A DNA stretch of 64,000 bases from Amycolatopsis japonica (GTDB lineage Bacteria; Actinomycetota; Actinomycetes; Mycobacteriales; Pseudonocardiaceae). Positions 33,062-41,529 of this stretch are shown here, piece by piece. Both the position numbers and the translations under genes were made by a program. The notes below the pieces were generated by a model. That model made no database searches and was not told where the DNA came from. It worked only from the letters and a program-made list of their open reading frames with translations. Position 1 is the first letter of the stretch, and every line of letters begins with the position of its first letter. The DNA lies in NCBI RefSeq assembly GCF_000732925.1, contig NZ_CP008953.1, forward strand, positions 3,782,001 to 3,846,000, given 5' to 3'.

Positions 33062-34283
33062 GCCCGGATACTGGCACAGGGGTCCGACGGTTTCGGGGGA
33101 GCAGGAGCGGCGTCGCCAGCATGAGCGCACCCGCGATGCCGACCGCGGCGCGCGGGCCGGTGAATACCGCGAGCAGGCCCCACAGCGCGGTCAGGCCGGC
33201 GGTGGTGAGCTTCCCGGCGATCGACCAGGCCGACAGCGTGCGGGCCGCGCGGTCGAGGGGCACCTGTTCGAGCCTGCTGGTGGCGAGTACCGGGTTGAAC
33301 ACACCGATACAGGTGATCAGGCACAGTTCGACGACGATGACCAGGATCAGGCCGGGAACACCGGGCTGGATGAAGACCAGCCCAACGGGCCAGCAGACCC
33401 GCAGCCACCCGAAGACGAAGAGGACCTTGTCCCGGCCGTACCGGGCGACCAACGGCCGGGAGAGCCGCGCCCCGACCAACCCGCCGAGACAGGGCACCGC
33501 GAAGGCGACCGCGTACTCCCAGGGCGCGAAGCCGAGTTGCCCGAGCATCAGCACGGCGAACAGCGGCGCGGTCGCCATGATCAGGCCGTTGACCACGATC
33601 GTGTTGACGAACAGGGGCCGCAACAACGGATGGGCGAGGATGAATCGCCAGCCTTCCCGCAGGTCGCGGCCGGTCAACCGGGCGCCTTCCGGTTTCGCGG
33701 GCGGCGGCTCCGAACCACCGACGGCACGGATCCCGAGCGCCGAAAGCAGATAGCTGACCGCGTCGGCGGCGATCGTGATCACCGGCCCGAACAGGCCGAC
33801 GGCGAAACCCCCGAGCGGCGGCCCGAGCACGGTCGCCGTCCAGGTGGTCGACTCGAACCGGGCGTTCGCGACCAGCAAATCTTCCCGGGGCAGCAGGGTT
33901 TTGAGGAAAGCCCCACTGGCGGCCAGGAACGTGATGTCGGCCGCCGCGACGACGACGGACACCGCGAGAAGCTGGCCGAAGCCCAGCAACCCGAACGCGT
34001 ACGCCACCGGGACGGTCAGCAAAGCCACGCACCGGACGAGGTCCATCGCGATCATCACCGGTCGTTTGCGGCGGAACTCGACCCACGGGCCAAGCGGCAG
34101 CGCGACCACGGCGCCGACGACGAGACCGGCGGCCGCCAGCAACGAGACCTCCGCGGTGCCCGCGCCGAGTACCACGATCGCGATCAGGCTGAACGCGTCG
34201 AACGCGAACCTCGTCCCGAACGCGCTCGCCGCGTATGCCGCCCACAGCCAGCCGAACCGTCGCCCCAGCGATCTCCCAGTCAC
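32895..34283 (-). CDS. MFS transporter (EntS-like) with an overlapping C-terminal extension
   Basis: About 462 residues; the first 410 give a normal 12-helix MFS exporter (FDAFSLIAIVVLGAGTAEVS, then PWVEFRRKRPVMIAMDLVR and FLAASGAFLKTLLPREDLL). The helices end at about LMLATPLLLPRNRRTP. The remaining 50 or so residues (SGHVDQESGHRPRDQDAGG...) are hydrophilic and come from reading the start of the VOC gene in another frame, a same-strand overlap of 167 bases. GTG 34283 was chosen; TTG 34295 is possible. Either a stop codon was lost or the overlap couples the two genes. Confidence 0.82.
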   Translation of the reverse strand: MTGRSLGRRFGWLWAAYAASAFGTRFAFDAFSLIAIVVLGAGTAEVSLLAAAGLVVGAVVALPLGPWVEFRRKRPVMIAMDLVRCVALLTVPVAYAFGLLGFGQLLAVSVVVAAADITFLAASGAFLKTLLPREDLLVANARFESTTWTATVLGPPLGGFAVGLFGPVITIAADAVSYLLSALGIRAVGGSEPPPAKPEGARLTGRDLREGWRFILAHPLLRPLFVNTIVVNGLIMATAPLFAVLMLGQLGFAPWEYAVAFAVPCLGGLVGARLSRPLVARYGRDKVLFVFGWLRVCWPVGLVFIQPGVPGLILVIVVELCLITCIGVFNPVLATSRLEQVPLDRAARTLSAWSIAGKLTTAGLTALWGLLAVFTGPRAAVGIAGALMLATPLLLPRNRRTPVPVSGHVDQESGHRPRDQDAGGSEGLLRTGSRLRGGDGSRLDRDPGRPGAAGGPAEPHDP

Positions 34284-34364
34284 GCGCGAGATCAAAGCAA
34301 GGCGGAGCCCCGAAGTCGAACAACGGGTCGTTGGCGGGTCACAACCGTCGGTTGTGCGACCCGC

Positions 34365-35558
34365 TCAGAGGTCCCCGAGCGCGGTGATCGGCGACTCGAC
34401 ACAGTCCGCGACGAACCGCAGGAACCCGCCCGCGGTCCCGCCGTCGCACACCCGATGGTCGAACGCCAGGGTCAGCTCGCAGATCTTCCTCGCCACCAGC
34501 TCGCCATCGACCACCCAAGGGCGGTCGATGATCCGGCCGATGCCGAGGATCGCCGCCTCCGGGTGATTGATGATCGCGGCGGAGCCGTCTACCCCGAACA
34601 CCCCGTAGTTGTTGACCGTGAAGGTTCCGCCGGTGAGGCCTGCCGGGCCGAGCTTCCCTTCCCTGGCTTGCGTCGTCCGGTCGCCGATCGCCGCCGAAAG
34701 CTCCCTTGTGGACAGTGAGCCCGCGTCGCGGACCACCGGCACGACGAGACCTCGGTCGGTCTGCGCGGCGAAACCGAGGTTGATGTCCCGCAGCTGGACG
34801 ATCTCGTCGCCCTCGACGCGAGAGTTCAGCTCGGGGAACTTGCGAAGACCCGCGACGGCGAACCGGGCGACGAGACCGAGCAGGCTGACCGGACGATGCG
34901 GCGCCGAGGCGTTGAGCGACTTCCGCGCGGCGACGAGCCCGGTCGCGTCGACGTCGACCCAGACCGTCGCCTCGGGGATCTGACGCCGCGAGGTCGTCAG
35001 CTTGTCCGCGACCGCCTTGCGGACGCCGGTCAGCGGGATCCGTGTCTCGCCGTCTCGCTGCTCCGGGACGGCGAGGGCCGCTTCGACGTCGGCGCGCCGG
35101 ATGATGCCACCCGGACCGGTGCCGGTCAGCTTCGTCAGGTCGATCTTGTTGTCCACGGCCATTTTTCGGACGAACGGCGAGATCACGCCCGGCGCTTTCG
35201 ACGGCTTCTCCGGGGTGGCGACGACGGTGCGCGTCCGGCGGCGCCTGGTCGTGGTGGTCGTGCCGTAGCCGATGAGGACGTTGCCGCTGCCCTCGCTCGC
35301 GGTCGTCACGCCGGGTTCGCTGAACCCGGGTCCGATGGTGAGCAGGGGAGCGCCGACGGGCAGCGACTGGCCGGGTTCACCGTGGAGGCGGGTGACGACG
35401 CCGGCGAACGGCACCGGCACCTCGACGGCGGCCTTCGCGGTCTCGACCTCGACGACGGGCTGGTCGACGCCGACGGTGTCGCCCTCCGCGACGAGCCAGG
35501 TGACGATGGTGCCCTCGGTCAGGCCCTCTCCGAGGTCGGGGAGCAGGAAATCAGGCAC
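34365..35558 (-). CDS. bkdC: 2-oxoacid dehydrogenase E2 component (dihydrolipoyl acyltransferase)
   Basis: A 397-residue acyltransferase with one N-terminal lipoyl domain (lipoylated lysine in VVEVETAKAAVEVPVP), a proline/charged linker, a peripheral-subunit-binding domain (VISPFVRKMAVDNKIDLTKL) and the catalytic domain with the HxxxDG motif in FDHRVCDGGTAGG. It forms the core of the complex and passes the acyl group to CoA. GTG 35558 overlaps the E1-beta stop by 8 bases. No E3 gene follows, so E3 must come from elsewhere. The branched-chain assignment rests on the split E1 and the Lrp regulator. Confidence 0.9.
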   Translation of the reverse strand: MPDFLLPDLGEGLTEGTIVTWLVAEGDTVGVDQPVVEVETAKAAVEVPVPFAGVVTRLHGEPGQSLPVGAPLLTIGPGFSEPGVTTASEGSGNVLIGYGTTTTTRRRRTRTVVATPEKPSKAPGVISPFVRKMAVDNKIDLTKLTGTGPGGIIRRADVEAALAVPEQRDGETRIPLTGVRKAVADKLTTSRRQIPEATVWVDVDATGLVAARKSLNASAPHRPVSLLGLVARFAVAGLRKFPELNSRVEGDEIVQLRDINLGFAAQTDRGLVVPVVRDAGSLSTRELSAAIGDRTTQAREGKLGPAGLTGGTFTVNNYGVFGVDGSAAIINHPEAAILGIGRIIDRPWVVDGELVARKICELTLAFDHRVCDGGTAGGFLRFVADCVESPITALGDL

Positions 35559-36549
35559 CGGCCACCACCGGTTCGTCGTTCCACTGCAGCCGGGCGACGG
35601 TGTCGAGGATCCGGTCGACGTCCGGAAGCTGATGGCGCTCCAGTTTCGGCGGCGGGTAAGGGATGTCGAGCCCGGTCACGCGCAGGACGGGCGCGTGCAG
35701 CTGATGGAAGCACTGCTCGGTGATCCGGGCGACCACCTCGGCGCCGTAGCCGCCGAACCCGGCCGCCTCGTGGACGACGACCGCACGGCCGGTGCGGCGC
35801 ACCGAGGCGGCGACGGTCTCGTCGTCGAACGGGCTCAGCGACCGGAGGTCGACCACCTCGACGTCCCAGCCTTCGGCGGTCGCGGCCTCCGCGGTCTCCA
35901 ACGCGGTGGCGACCATCGGGCCGTAGGCGATGAGCGTGACGTCCTTGCCCTCGCGGCGCACGATCGCGCGGTCCATGGCCGCGCCTTCCCGGGTGAAGGA
36001 CACGGGTTCCTTCGACCAGTAGCGGCATTTCGGTTCGAGGAAGATCACCGGATCCGGCGAGTCGATCGCGTCGCGCAGGAGGTCGTAGGCGTCCTGAGGC
36101 GTGCCGGGTGTGACGACGCGCAGGCCGGGCGTGTGGGTGTAGTAGGCCTCGCTCGAATCGCAGTGGTGCTCGACGCCGCCGATGCCGCCCGCGTAGGGGA
36201 TCCGGATGACCATCGGCAGCGACAAGGCGCCGCGGGTGCGGTTCCGCAGCTTCGCGACGTGCGAGGTGATCTGCTCGAACGCGGGGTAGGCGAAAGCGTC
36301 GAACTGCATTTCGACCACCGGACGGAACCCGCCCATCGCCATCCCGACCGCGAAACCGACGATGCCGGACTCGGCCAAGGGCGTGTCGAAACAGCGTTCC
36401 TCGCCGAAATCGGCGGTGATGCCGTCGGTCACCCGGAACACGCCGCCGAGCGGGCCGACGTCCTCGCCGAAGATCAGCACGCGGTCGTCGTCCTTGACCG
36501 CGTCACGCAGGGCGGCGTTGAGCGCTTGTGCCATCGAGAGCTCGGACAT
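35551..36549 (-). CDS. bkdB: 2-oxoacid dehydrogenase E1 component, beta subunit
   Basis: A 332-residue transketolase-like beta subunit: MAQALNAALRDAVKDDDRVL, then FGEDVGPLGGVFRVTDG and FDTPLAESGIVGFAVGMAMG, ending in the RVTGLDIPYPPPKLE motif of branched-chain-type E1-beta. With the alpha subunit it decarboxylates 2-oxo acids (from valine, leucine and isoleucine) using thiamine diphosphate. The start ATG overlaps the E1-alpha stop by one base (TGATG) and its stop overlaps the E2 start, so the three genes are tightly coupled. Confidence 0.93.
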   Translation of the reverse strand: MSELSMAQALNAALRDAVKDDDRVLIFGEDVGPLGGVFRVTDGITADFGEERCFDTPLAESGIVGFAVGMAMGGFRPVVEMQFDAFAYPAFEQITSHVAKLRNRTRGALSLPMVIRIPYAGGIGGVEHHCDSSEAYYTHTPGLRVVTPGTPQDAYDLLRDAIDSPDPVIFLEPKCRYWSKEPVSFTREGAAMDRAIVRREGKDVTLIAYGPMVATALETAEAATAEGWDVEVVDLRSLSPFDDETVAASVRRTGRAVVVHEAAGFGGYGAEVVARITEQCFHQLHAPVLRVTGLDIPYPPPKLERHQLPDVDRILDTVARLQWNDEPVVAGA

Positions 36550-37637
36550 CAGGCCTCCAGTTCGGCCGCGACCAGCGCCCGCTGGGCGGCCAGCTGACGG
36601 GTCGGGACGGCGTACACGTGCTCGAACAGCGACAACGGATCCGGCTCGACGTCGGCGTTGAGGGTGTCGCGCACTCCGGCGGCGAACGTCTCGGCCTCGG
36701 CCCGGAATCGCTCGATGTCGTTGTCGGACAACAGGTTCTCAGCGGTCAGATAGGTCTCCAGTCGGCGAACCGGGTCGGCCGCGCGCCACTTCTCGACCTC
36801 GGCCTGGTCGCGGTAACGGGTGGCGTCGTCGGCGTTGGTGTGCGCGTCGATCCGGTAGGTGTGCGCCTCCACCAGGACCGGCCCGCGACCGGAACGCGCG
36901 TGCGCGACGGCGTCGTCCAGCACGGAAAGGACGGCGAGCGCGTCGTTGCCGTCGACCTGCTCGGAGCGGACGCCGTAGCCGACACCCTTGTACGCCAGGG
37001 CGGGCGCGGCGCTCTGCTTCTCGAACGGGACGGAGATCGCGAACCCGTTGTTCTGCACGAAGAACACCACCGGAGCCTTGAACACGGCGGCGAAGTTGAG
37101 CGCCTCGTGGAAGTCGCCCTCACTGGTGGCGCCGTCGCCGATGAGCGCGAACGCGACGGCGTCCTCGCCCCGGCGTTGCATCGCGTGGGCGAGCCCGGCG
37201 GCGTGGAGGGTCTGCGTCGCCAGCGGCGTGCACTGGGGAGCGACACGGGTCTTGGCGGGGTCGTAACCGCAGTGCGCGTCGCCGCGGAGCAGCGTCAGGA
37301 TCTCGCCCGGTTCGAGGCCGCGGGCGACCAGCGCGACCGAGTCGCGGTAGGTGGGGAAGAGCCAGTCGGCGTCGGTGAGGGCGAGCGCGCTCGCGACCTG
37401 GCAGGCCTCCTGCCCGGCGCTGGACGGGTACACGGCGAGGCGGCCCTGCTTGGTCAGCGCGGTCGCCTGCGCGTCGAACCGGCGGCCGAGCACCATCAGC
37501 CGGTAGGCCTCGACGAGCCGTTCGGCCGGCGGCACGGTGTAGTCACCGTGCTCGTCGACGCGCGTGCCGTCCTCGGCGAGGAACCGCACCGGGATCCCGG
37601 ACGGCAGCAACGCGGCGGCAGGGGTCTCCCGCGACAT
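36549..37637 (-). CDS. bkdA: 2-oxoacid dehydrogenase E1 component, alpha subunit
   Basis: A 362-residue thiamine-diphosphate enzyme. The TPP motif is clear: GDGATSEGDFHEALNFAAVF ending at VFFVQNNGFAIS. The phosphorylation-loop-like segment EAHTYRIDAHTNADDATRYR also matches branched-chain E1-alpha. It starts at ATG 37637; the open frame continues far upstream only as a shadow of the Lrp gene. It is the first gene of the bkd operon, with the divergent Lrp regulator 78 bases away. Products would feed branched fatty acids and short acyl-CoA pools. Confidence 0.93.
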   Translation of the reverse strand: MSRETPAAALLPSGIPVRFLAEDGTRVDEHGDYTVPPAERLVEAYRLMVLGRRFDAQATALTKQGRLAVYPSSAGQEACQVASALALTDADWLFPTYRDSVALVARGLEPGEILTLLRGDAHCGYDPAKTRVAPQCTPLATQTLHAAGLAHAMQRRGEDAVAFALIGDGATSEGDFHEALNFAAVFKAPVVFFVQNNGFAISVPFEKQSAAPALAYKGVGYGVRSEQVDGNDALAVLSVLDDAVAHARSGRGPVLVEAHTYRIDAHTNADDATRYRDQAEVEKWRAADPVRRLETYLTAENLLSDNDIERFRAEAETFAAGVRDTLNADVEPDPLSLFEHVYAVPTRQLAAQRALVAAELEA

Positions 37638-37715
37638 GGCGCAGCACCACCTTTCACAGACATATGATGCTGAGATCGTGGTTTCCGGAGTCCCAGTGTT
37701 CAAGAGGTGCGCGAA

Positions 37716-38255
37716 ATGAGCGACAAACTGTCGGCAGAATCGGTTCAGCCGGGCCGACCGTCCGGTAGTGGCGTGGCTCACGGGCCGGATCCGGGACGAA
37801 CGGTCCTTGCCCTGGACGACATCGATCGCGCCATCCTCGCCGAGCTGACCGCGGACGGCAGGCTCGCCGTCCGGGCGCTGGCGGAACGGCTGCACATCTC
37901 GCGCACCAACGCCTACGCGAGGCTGGACAGGCTGATGTCCGAAGGCGTCATCACCGGCTTCGGCGCCCGGATCGACCCTCGGCGGGCCGGGCTCGGAACG
38001 AGCGCGTACATCCTGATCACCGTCGAGCAGACGTCGTGGCGCACGATGTCCGCCGAGCTGCGGCAAATCCCGTTCGTCGAGCACGTCTCGCTCGTCGGTG
38101 GCGACTTCGACATCCTGCTGCTGGTGCGGACACCGGACAACGCTTCGCTGCGGGATGTCGTCCTGGAACGCTTGCAGGCGCTGGACGGCGTGCGCTCGAC
38201 GCGGACCTGGCTGATCTTCGAGGAGCAGCCAGGCGTCGCCCCTCGTGAGTGGTGA
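37716..38255 (+). CDS. Lrp/AsnC-family regulator, divergent to bkd operon (BkdR-like)
   Basis: About 179 residues. A 30-residue N-terminal extension precedes the helix-turn-helix (LDDIDRAILAELTADGRLAV, then ERLHISRTNAYARLDRL) and the RAM effector domain (YILITVEQTSWRTMSAEL and VGGDFDILLLVRTPDN). Lrp-type BkdR proteins control branched-chain dehydrogenase operons in response to branched-chain amino acids, and the position fits. ATG 37716 was chosen after AGAGG; GTG 37707 is possible. A family B repeat follows the gene. Confidence 0.9.
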   Translation: MSDKLSAESVQPGRPSGSGVAHGPDPGRTVLALDDIDRAILAELTADGRLAVRALAERLHISRTNAYARLDRLMSEGVITGFGARIDPRRAGLGTSAYILITVEQTSWRTMSAELRQIPFVEHVSLVGGDFDILLLVRTPDNASLRDVVLERLQALDGVRSTRTWLIFEEQPGVAPREW

Positions 38256-38271
38256 GGACGTGGCGCCGCAC

Positions 38272-38407
38272 TCACGTGATCGAAGGCGGAACTCGCGTGA
38301 TCAGCGGCGGAACACCCGAGTGCGGCCTCCAGTCACGCGAGTCACGTCCCTGATCACGCGAGTCACGCCTTCGATCACGCCACGGACTTCGGACTGGTAG
38401 GTACATA
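38272..38407. repeat. Family B intergenic palindromic repeat (copy 3)
   Basis: Contains CTCACGTGATCGAAGGCGGA, CTCGCGTGATCAG, then the 42-base block shared with 9719-9760 (here 38330-38371), CACGGACTTCGGACTGG and the GTAGGTAC box. It lies between the stops of two Lrp-family genes facing each other. Copies 1-3 share units in both orders and orientations. Confidence 0.78.
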
Positions 38408-38429
38408 GGGGGACGGTTCACCTCACCGC

Positions 38430-38891
38430 TTACGAGGCGGTGGTGGGCAGCGGCCGGTCGTTGACCACCTGCTTCATCACGAGCGTCGAGTTCAGCCGCT
38501 GCACCCCCGGCAGCGCGGACAGCACGTCGTCCTCGAGCCGCTGATATGCGGCGAGGTCGGCGGTGACGATGCGTAGCAGGTAGTCGGGGTCGCCGAAAAG
38601 ACGCTGCGCGAGCAGGACGTTCGGGATCCGCGTGACGGCGTCTTCGAAGCTCAGCAACGTCTCGCGGTCCTCTTGCCGCATGGTGACGAACACGAGCGCC
38701 TCGAAGTTCAGTCCCAGCGCGGCGGGATCGACCACCGCCCGGTACGCGCTGATCGTGCCGTCCCGTTCGAGCGCGCGCAGCCGGCGGTGACACGGCGACG
38801 CGCTCAGCTGGACCCGCTCGGCCAGTTCCGTGAGCGTTAGACGCCCCTCCTCCTGGAGGATGGCAAGAATCTTCCGATCGACAGCGTCCAT
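38430..38891 (-). CDS. Lrp/AsnC-family regulator, divergent to LysE gene
   Basis: A 153-residue Lrp-type regulator: MDAVDRKILAILQEEGRLTL, the recognition region RVQLSASPCHRRLRALERDG and a RAM domain (FGDPDYLLRIVTADLAAYQ). It is a full-length, classic Lrp. It is transcribed away from a LysE-type exporter gene, the usual partner of such regulators (ArgP/LysG play this part in corynebacteria). A palindrome GGAAGATTCTTCC sits 2 bases upstream of its start codon, fit for autoregulation. Confidence 0.92.
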   Translation of the reverse strand: MDAVDRKILAILQEEGRLTLTELAERVQLSASPCHRRLRALERDGTISAYRAVVDPAALGLNFEALVFVTMRQEDRETLLSFEDAVTRIPNVLLAQRLFGDPDYLLRIVTADLAAYQRLEDDVLSALPGVQRLNSTLVMKQVVNDRPLPTTAS

Positions 38892-38893
38892 GG

Positions 38894-38906
38894 GGAAGAT
38901 TCTTCC
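38894..38906. promoter_or_regulatory. Likely Lrp operator
   Basis: GGAAGATTCTTCC is an exact 13-base palindrome around a central T, directly before the Lrp start. A related AAGAATCTTCC lies just inside the coding region (about 38866-38876). Both can control the divergent lrp and lysE-like genes. Confidence 0.65.
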
Positions 38907-38973
38907 ACGCTCAGCGCACTAGGGAGCAGAAGTTGGAAGCACCTTTGGCCTGATCGCGAATAGCTTTTCGAGC

Positions 38974-39585
38974 ATGCCTCTCGGATCCGTTCTCGCCTTC
39001 TGGGGCGTCGCGGCCCTGCTCATCGCGGTGCCCGGCGCCGACTGGGCTTTCGCGATCAGCGCCGGGCTTCGTCGCCAGGTCCTGCCGGCCGCCGGCGGCA
39101 TCGTGCTCGGCTACTTGGCCATGACGCTGGTGGTCGCCGCGGGACTGGGCGTCCTCGTCGCGTCGACGCCGATCGCCTTGCTCGCGCTCACCGTCGCCGG
39201 CGGGCTCTACCTGATCTGGCTCGGATTCAAGACGGTGCGCCATCCGTCGACGCCGGGTAGCGCTCGTGGGGAAGTCGGGAGCCGGGGTGGAACGCTGCTG
39301 GAAGGGATGGCGGTCAGCGGACTGAATCCCAAGGGACTGCTGGTCTTCGTTGCGATGTTGCCGCAGTTCACCGACCCGGCCGCGCGCTGGCCGATCCCGG
39401 TCCAGCTGGCCGTACTCGGGCTGACCTTCGTCGGCACCTGCGCGATGGTCTACCCCTGCGTCGGCGTGGGAGCACAAGCCCTGCTGCGCGCCCGCCCCGC
39501 CGTTTCCCTTGTCGTTTCCCGGGTTTCCGGAGTCTCGATGATCCTGGTGGGAGCACTCCTGGTCGTCGAGCGACTGGTGGCGTGA
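38974..39585 (+). CDS. LysE/RhtB-family amino-acid exporter
   Basis: A 203-residue membrane protein with about six helices. The N-terminal LLIAVPGADWAFAISAGLRR with VLGYLAMTLVVAAGLGVLV and the block SGLNPKGLLVFVAMLPQFTD are the LysE/RhtB family pattern. It exports an amino acid; the type cannot be told from sequence. It has no good ribosome site before ATG 38974 and may be translated from a short leader. The Lrp-type gene beside it is its likely activator, sensing the amino acid to be exported. Confidence 0.9.
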   Translation: MPLGSVLAFWGVAALLIAVPGADWAFAISAGLRRQVLPAAGGIVLGYLAMTLVVAAGLGVLVASTPIALLALTVAGGLYLIWLGFKTVRHPSTPGSARGEVGSRGGTLLEGMAVSGLNPKGLLVFVAMLPQFTDPAARWPIPVQLAVLGLTFVGTCAMVYPCVGVGAQALLRARPAVSLVVSRVSGVSMILVGALLVVERLVA

Positions 39586-39684
39586 GCCGAATGGTCCATT
39601 CCACCGGACAGGTCGCCGAACAAACCTGGCCGCACCGTTGGAAAATCTCATACCCTCCGAAGCAGGCCGAAGGGAGCTGACCTG

Positions 39685-40602
39685 ATGCGGTGGACCTGGG
39701 TGCGAACAGCGGTGGCCTTGGTGGTCGCCGCGTCGATCGTCCAAACGAGTCAACCGGATACGGCCGAAGCGCAGGTGAATCCCGCCGCGGCCGGCCGGTC
39801 CGCGATCTACGGCGGGGGACCGTTCTATCAGGACGGACAGGGTGTCATGGACGTCCTGCGGTCGTCGGGTTTCACCACGGTCATCCTGTGGAGCATCCAC
39901 GTCCACGACAACGGGGATCTGTACTACAACGACCACCTCGTGGTAAAAGACGGCCAATATGTCGGCGACGCGGGGTGGCTGGCGCGGCTGCGGACGCTGA
40001 AGCAGGCGCCAACGTCGGTCGATCGCATCGAGGTCTCCGTCGGTGCCTGGGGCACCCCGGACTGGGAAGCCATCGACAACCTGATCACGCGCGACGGCAC
40101 CGGCAGCGGGACCGTGCTGTACCGCAACTTCCTGGCGCTGAAGAACGCCACCGGCGCGGACGCGATCAACAACGACGACGAGGCGCATTACGACGTCGAC
40201 TCCACCGTCACGTTTGCGCGGATGGCGAACGCGATGGGCTACCGGAGCTTCACGCTCGCTCCGTACACCGCGGTGTCGTACTGGCAAGGCGTGAAGAACG
40301 GGCTCGGCGGCTTGGTCGATCGCGTGTACCTGCAGGCTTACGCGGGTGGCAGCGGCAACGACCCGGCGACCTGGACGCGGTCGCTCGGCATGCCGGTGGA
40401 TCCGGGACTTTGGAGCAAGAACGGCTCCGGCTGCACAGCGGGGGATTCGCCCGCTCAGGTGGAGAGCAAGATGCGGGCCTGGAAGTCGTCCGCAGGGATT
40501 CCGGGTGGCTTCATGTGGCTGTACGACGACATCAAGAAGTGTTCGGCGCAAGGCACGGCCGCCGACTACGCGCGGGCGATCAACACCGCCACAATGAGCT
40601 GA
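39685..40602 (+). CDS. Secreted GH18-like TIM-barrel protein
   Basis: A 305-residue exported protein (signal peptide about 1-30, ending DTAEAQ). Barrel-type strands appear in order: STIYGGG-like start (SAIYGGGPFYQDGQ), SGFTTVILWSIHVHDNGD, RIEVSVGAWGTPDW, GADAINNDDEAHYD, SFTLAPYTAV, VYLQAYAGGSGNDP and GGFMWLYDDIKK. The order and the DxxxDDE element at the fourth strand recall GH18 chitinase-like proteins, but the DxxDxDxE signature is altered, so activity is uncertain. ATG 39685 follows AGGGAGCTGACCTG. It stands alone, with a broken small gene downstream. Confidence 0.65.
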   Translation: MRWTWVRTAVALVVAASIVQTSQPDTAEAQVNPAAAGRSAIYGGGPFYQDGQGVMDVLRSSGFTTVILWSIHVHDNGDLYYNDHLVVKDGQYVGDAGWLARLRTLKQAPTSVDRIEVSVGAWGTPDWEAIDNLITRDGTGSGTVLYRNFLALKNATGADAINNDDEAHYDVDSTVTFARMANAMGYRSFTLAPYTAVSYWQGVKNGLGGLVDRVYLQAYAGGSGNDPATWTRSLGMPVDPGLWSKNGSGCTAGDSPAQVESKMRAWKSSAGIPGGFMWLYDDIKKCSAQGTAADYARAINTATMS

Positions 40603-40666
40603 CGCTGTAACGCTCTCCGCGCCTACGCCGAATACAGGCGGGTTCGATGGCGGAGGCGGAGGAATC

Positions 40667-40964
40667 GTGGCGCGTGTGCTGGTCCTGTTCGCGGTCGCCA
40701 CGAGCGTCGAACCGGTCTTGACGGCCCTGCCGAGCACTGACGTGACCACGACGGTCGAAGGCGGACCAACGGAGAGCGGCCTGCCGCAAGGACGAGAAGC
40801 AGTGCTACGAGCCAGGGACGAACACCAAATGCCAGACCGGCGGCTGCGTCGATGCCGGACGCGGGATGACGCAGCGCGACGTCGAGAAACAGTGCGACAA
40901 GTGGCTCCGCGAGCATCCGGGTTGGTGCCCCGCGGGCGAGACCGGAGCGGTGGCACCCTGTTGA
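40667..40964 (+). pseudogene. Frameshifted gene for a small secreted Cys-rich peptide
   Basis: GTG 40667 follows GGAGGAATC closely and starts MARVLVLFAVATSVEPVLTA, which looks like a signal peptide. This frame loses coding character near 40786. One base on (from AAG 40788) a different frame reads KDEKQCYEPGTNTKCQTGGC and continues through TQRDVEKQCDKWLREHPGWC to a Cys and TGA 40962-40964. It holds six cysteines and typical coding composition but has no start of its own, since a TGA lies 48 bases upstream and no start codon lies between. Adding or removing one base at 40787 joins the two parts into about 98 residues. Pseudogene, programmed shift or sequence error are all possible. Confidence 0.6.
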
Positions 40965-41067
40965 CCGACACACGCCATTCGGGTGATAACGGTTCGGCAT
41001 TCGATGTATCTGCCGTACACCCCATTGACACCTTCCTGCGATCACGGCGACTGGGTGGAGGAATGCG

Positions 41068-41529
41068 GTGACGGTGGAGGATGCGGGTCAGGACTACCTG
41101 ACGCGGCAGATCGGGGCGCTGCTCGAAGCGATTCGCGAGGAGGGGCCGGTCGGTGAGGGCAGACGCAGTTTCCGGATCGCCGGGCATCTCGCCGCGGAGG
41201 GCGGGTTCCACCTCGGCGACATCCTCGCCGCGACCGCGCAACTGCTGGCGGTCCACGCTTGGAACAACGGCTACCTCGCCGCGGCGGAGCTGCTGACGCG
41301 CCGCATGCGAGAGTTCGGCGCCGAGTCGGCGGAGCTGGTGCGCTACCTCGTGCGGCTGGAGACCGGCTGCGAGCAGGGCTGGCTCCCGCACGCGGATCGC
41401 GACGAACTCATCGCCTACGCCCGACGCGTCCAACGCGCGGACATCGAGGAGCGCGCGCAGGCCATCGAAGCGTCGTTGCCCGGGGTCACCGATCCCGAGC
41501 GTCCTGATCGGATGGCGAGTGAGTCGTGA
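41068..41529 (+). CDS. Hypothetical helical protein, 153 residues
   Basis: I do not recognise this protein. It is predicted to be nearly all helical and soluble (QDYLTRQIGALLEAIREEG, then LGDILAATAQLLAVHAWNNG and AAAELLTRRMREFGAESAEL), with a charged tail. GTG 41068 follows GGAGG with suitable spacing. The last 44 bases overlap the 3' end of the convergent ROK gene. It stands alone; the AT-richer stretch 40965-41060 before it may hold its promoter. Confidence 0.7.
   Translation: MTVEDAGQDYLTRQIGALLEAIREEGPVGEGRRSFRIAGHLAAEGGFHLGDILAATAQLLAVHAWNNGYLAAAELLTRRMREFGAESAELVRYLVRLETGCEQGWLPHADRDELIAYARRVQRADIEERAQAIEASLPGVTDPERPDRMASES

Noticed and set aside
9719..38407. CRISPR array, because of repeated CACGCGAGTCACG units
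   Set aside because: Units are palindromic, unevenly spaced, without unique spacers of constant length, and no cas gene is present.
38911..41433. 840-codon minus-strand frame opposite LysE and the GH18-like gene
   Set aside because: Antisense to two genes with clear family motifs and signal peptide; translated sequence is low-complexity.
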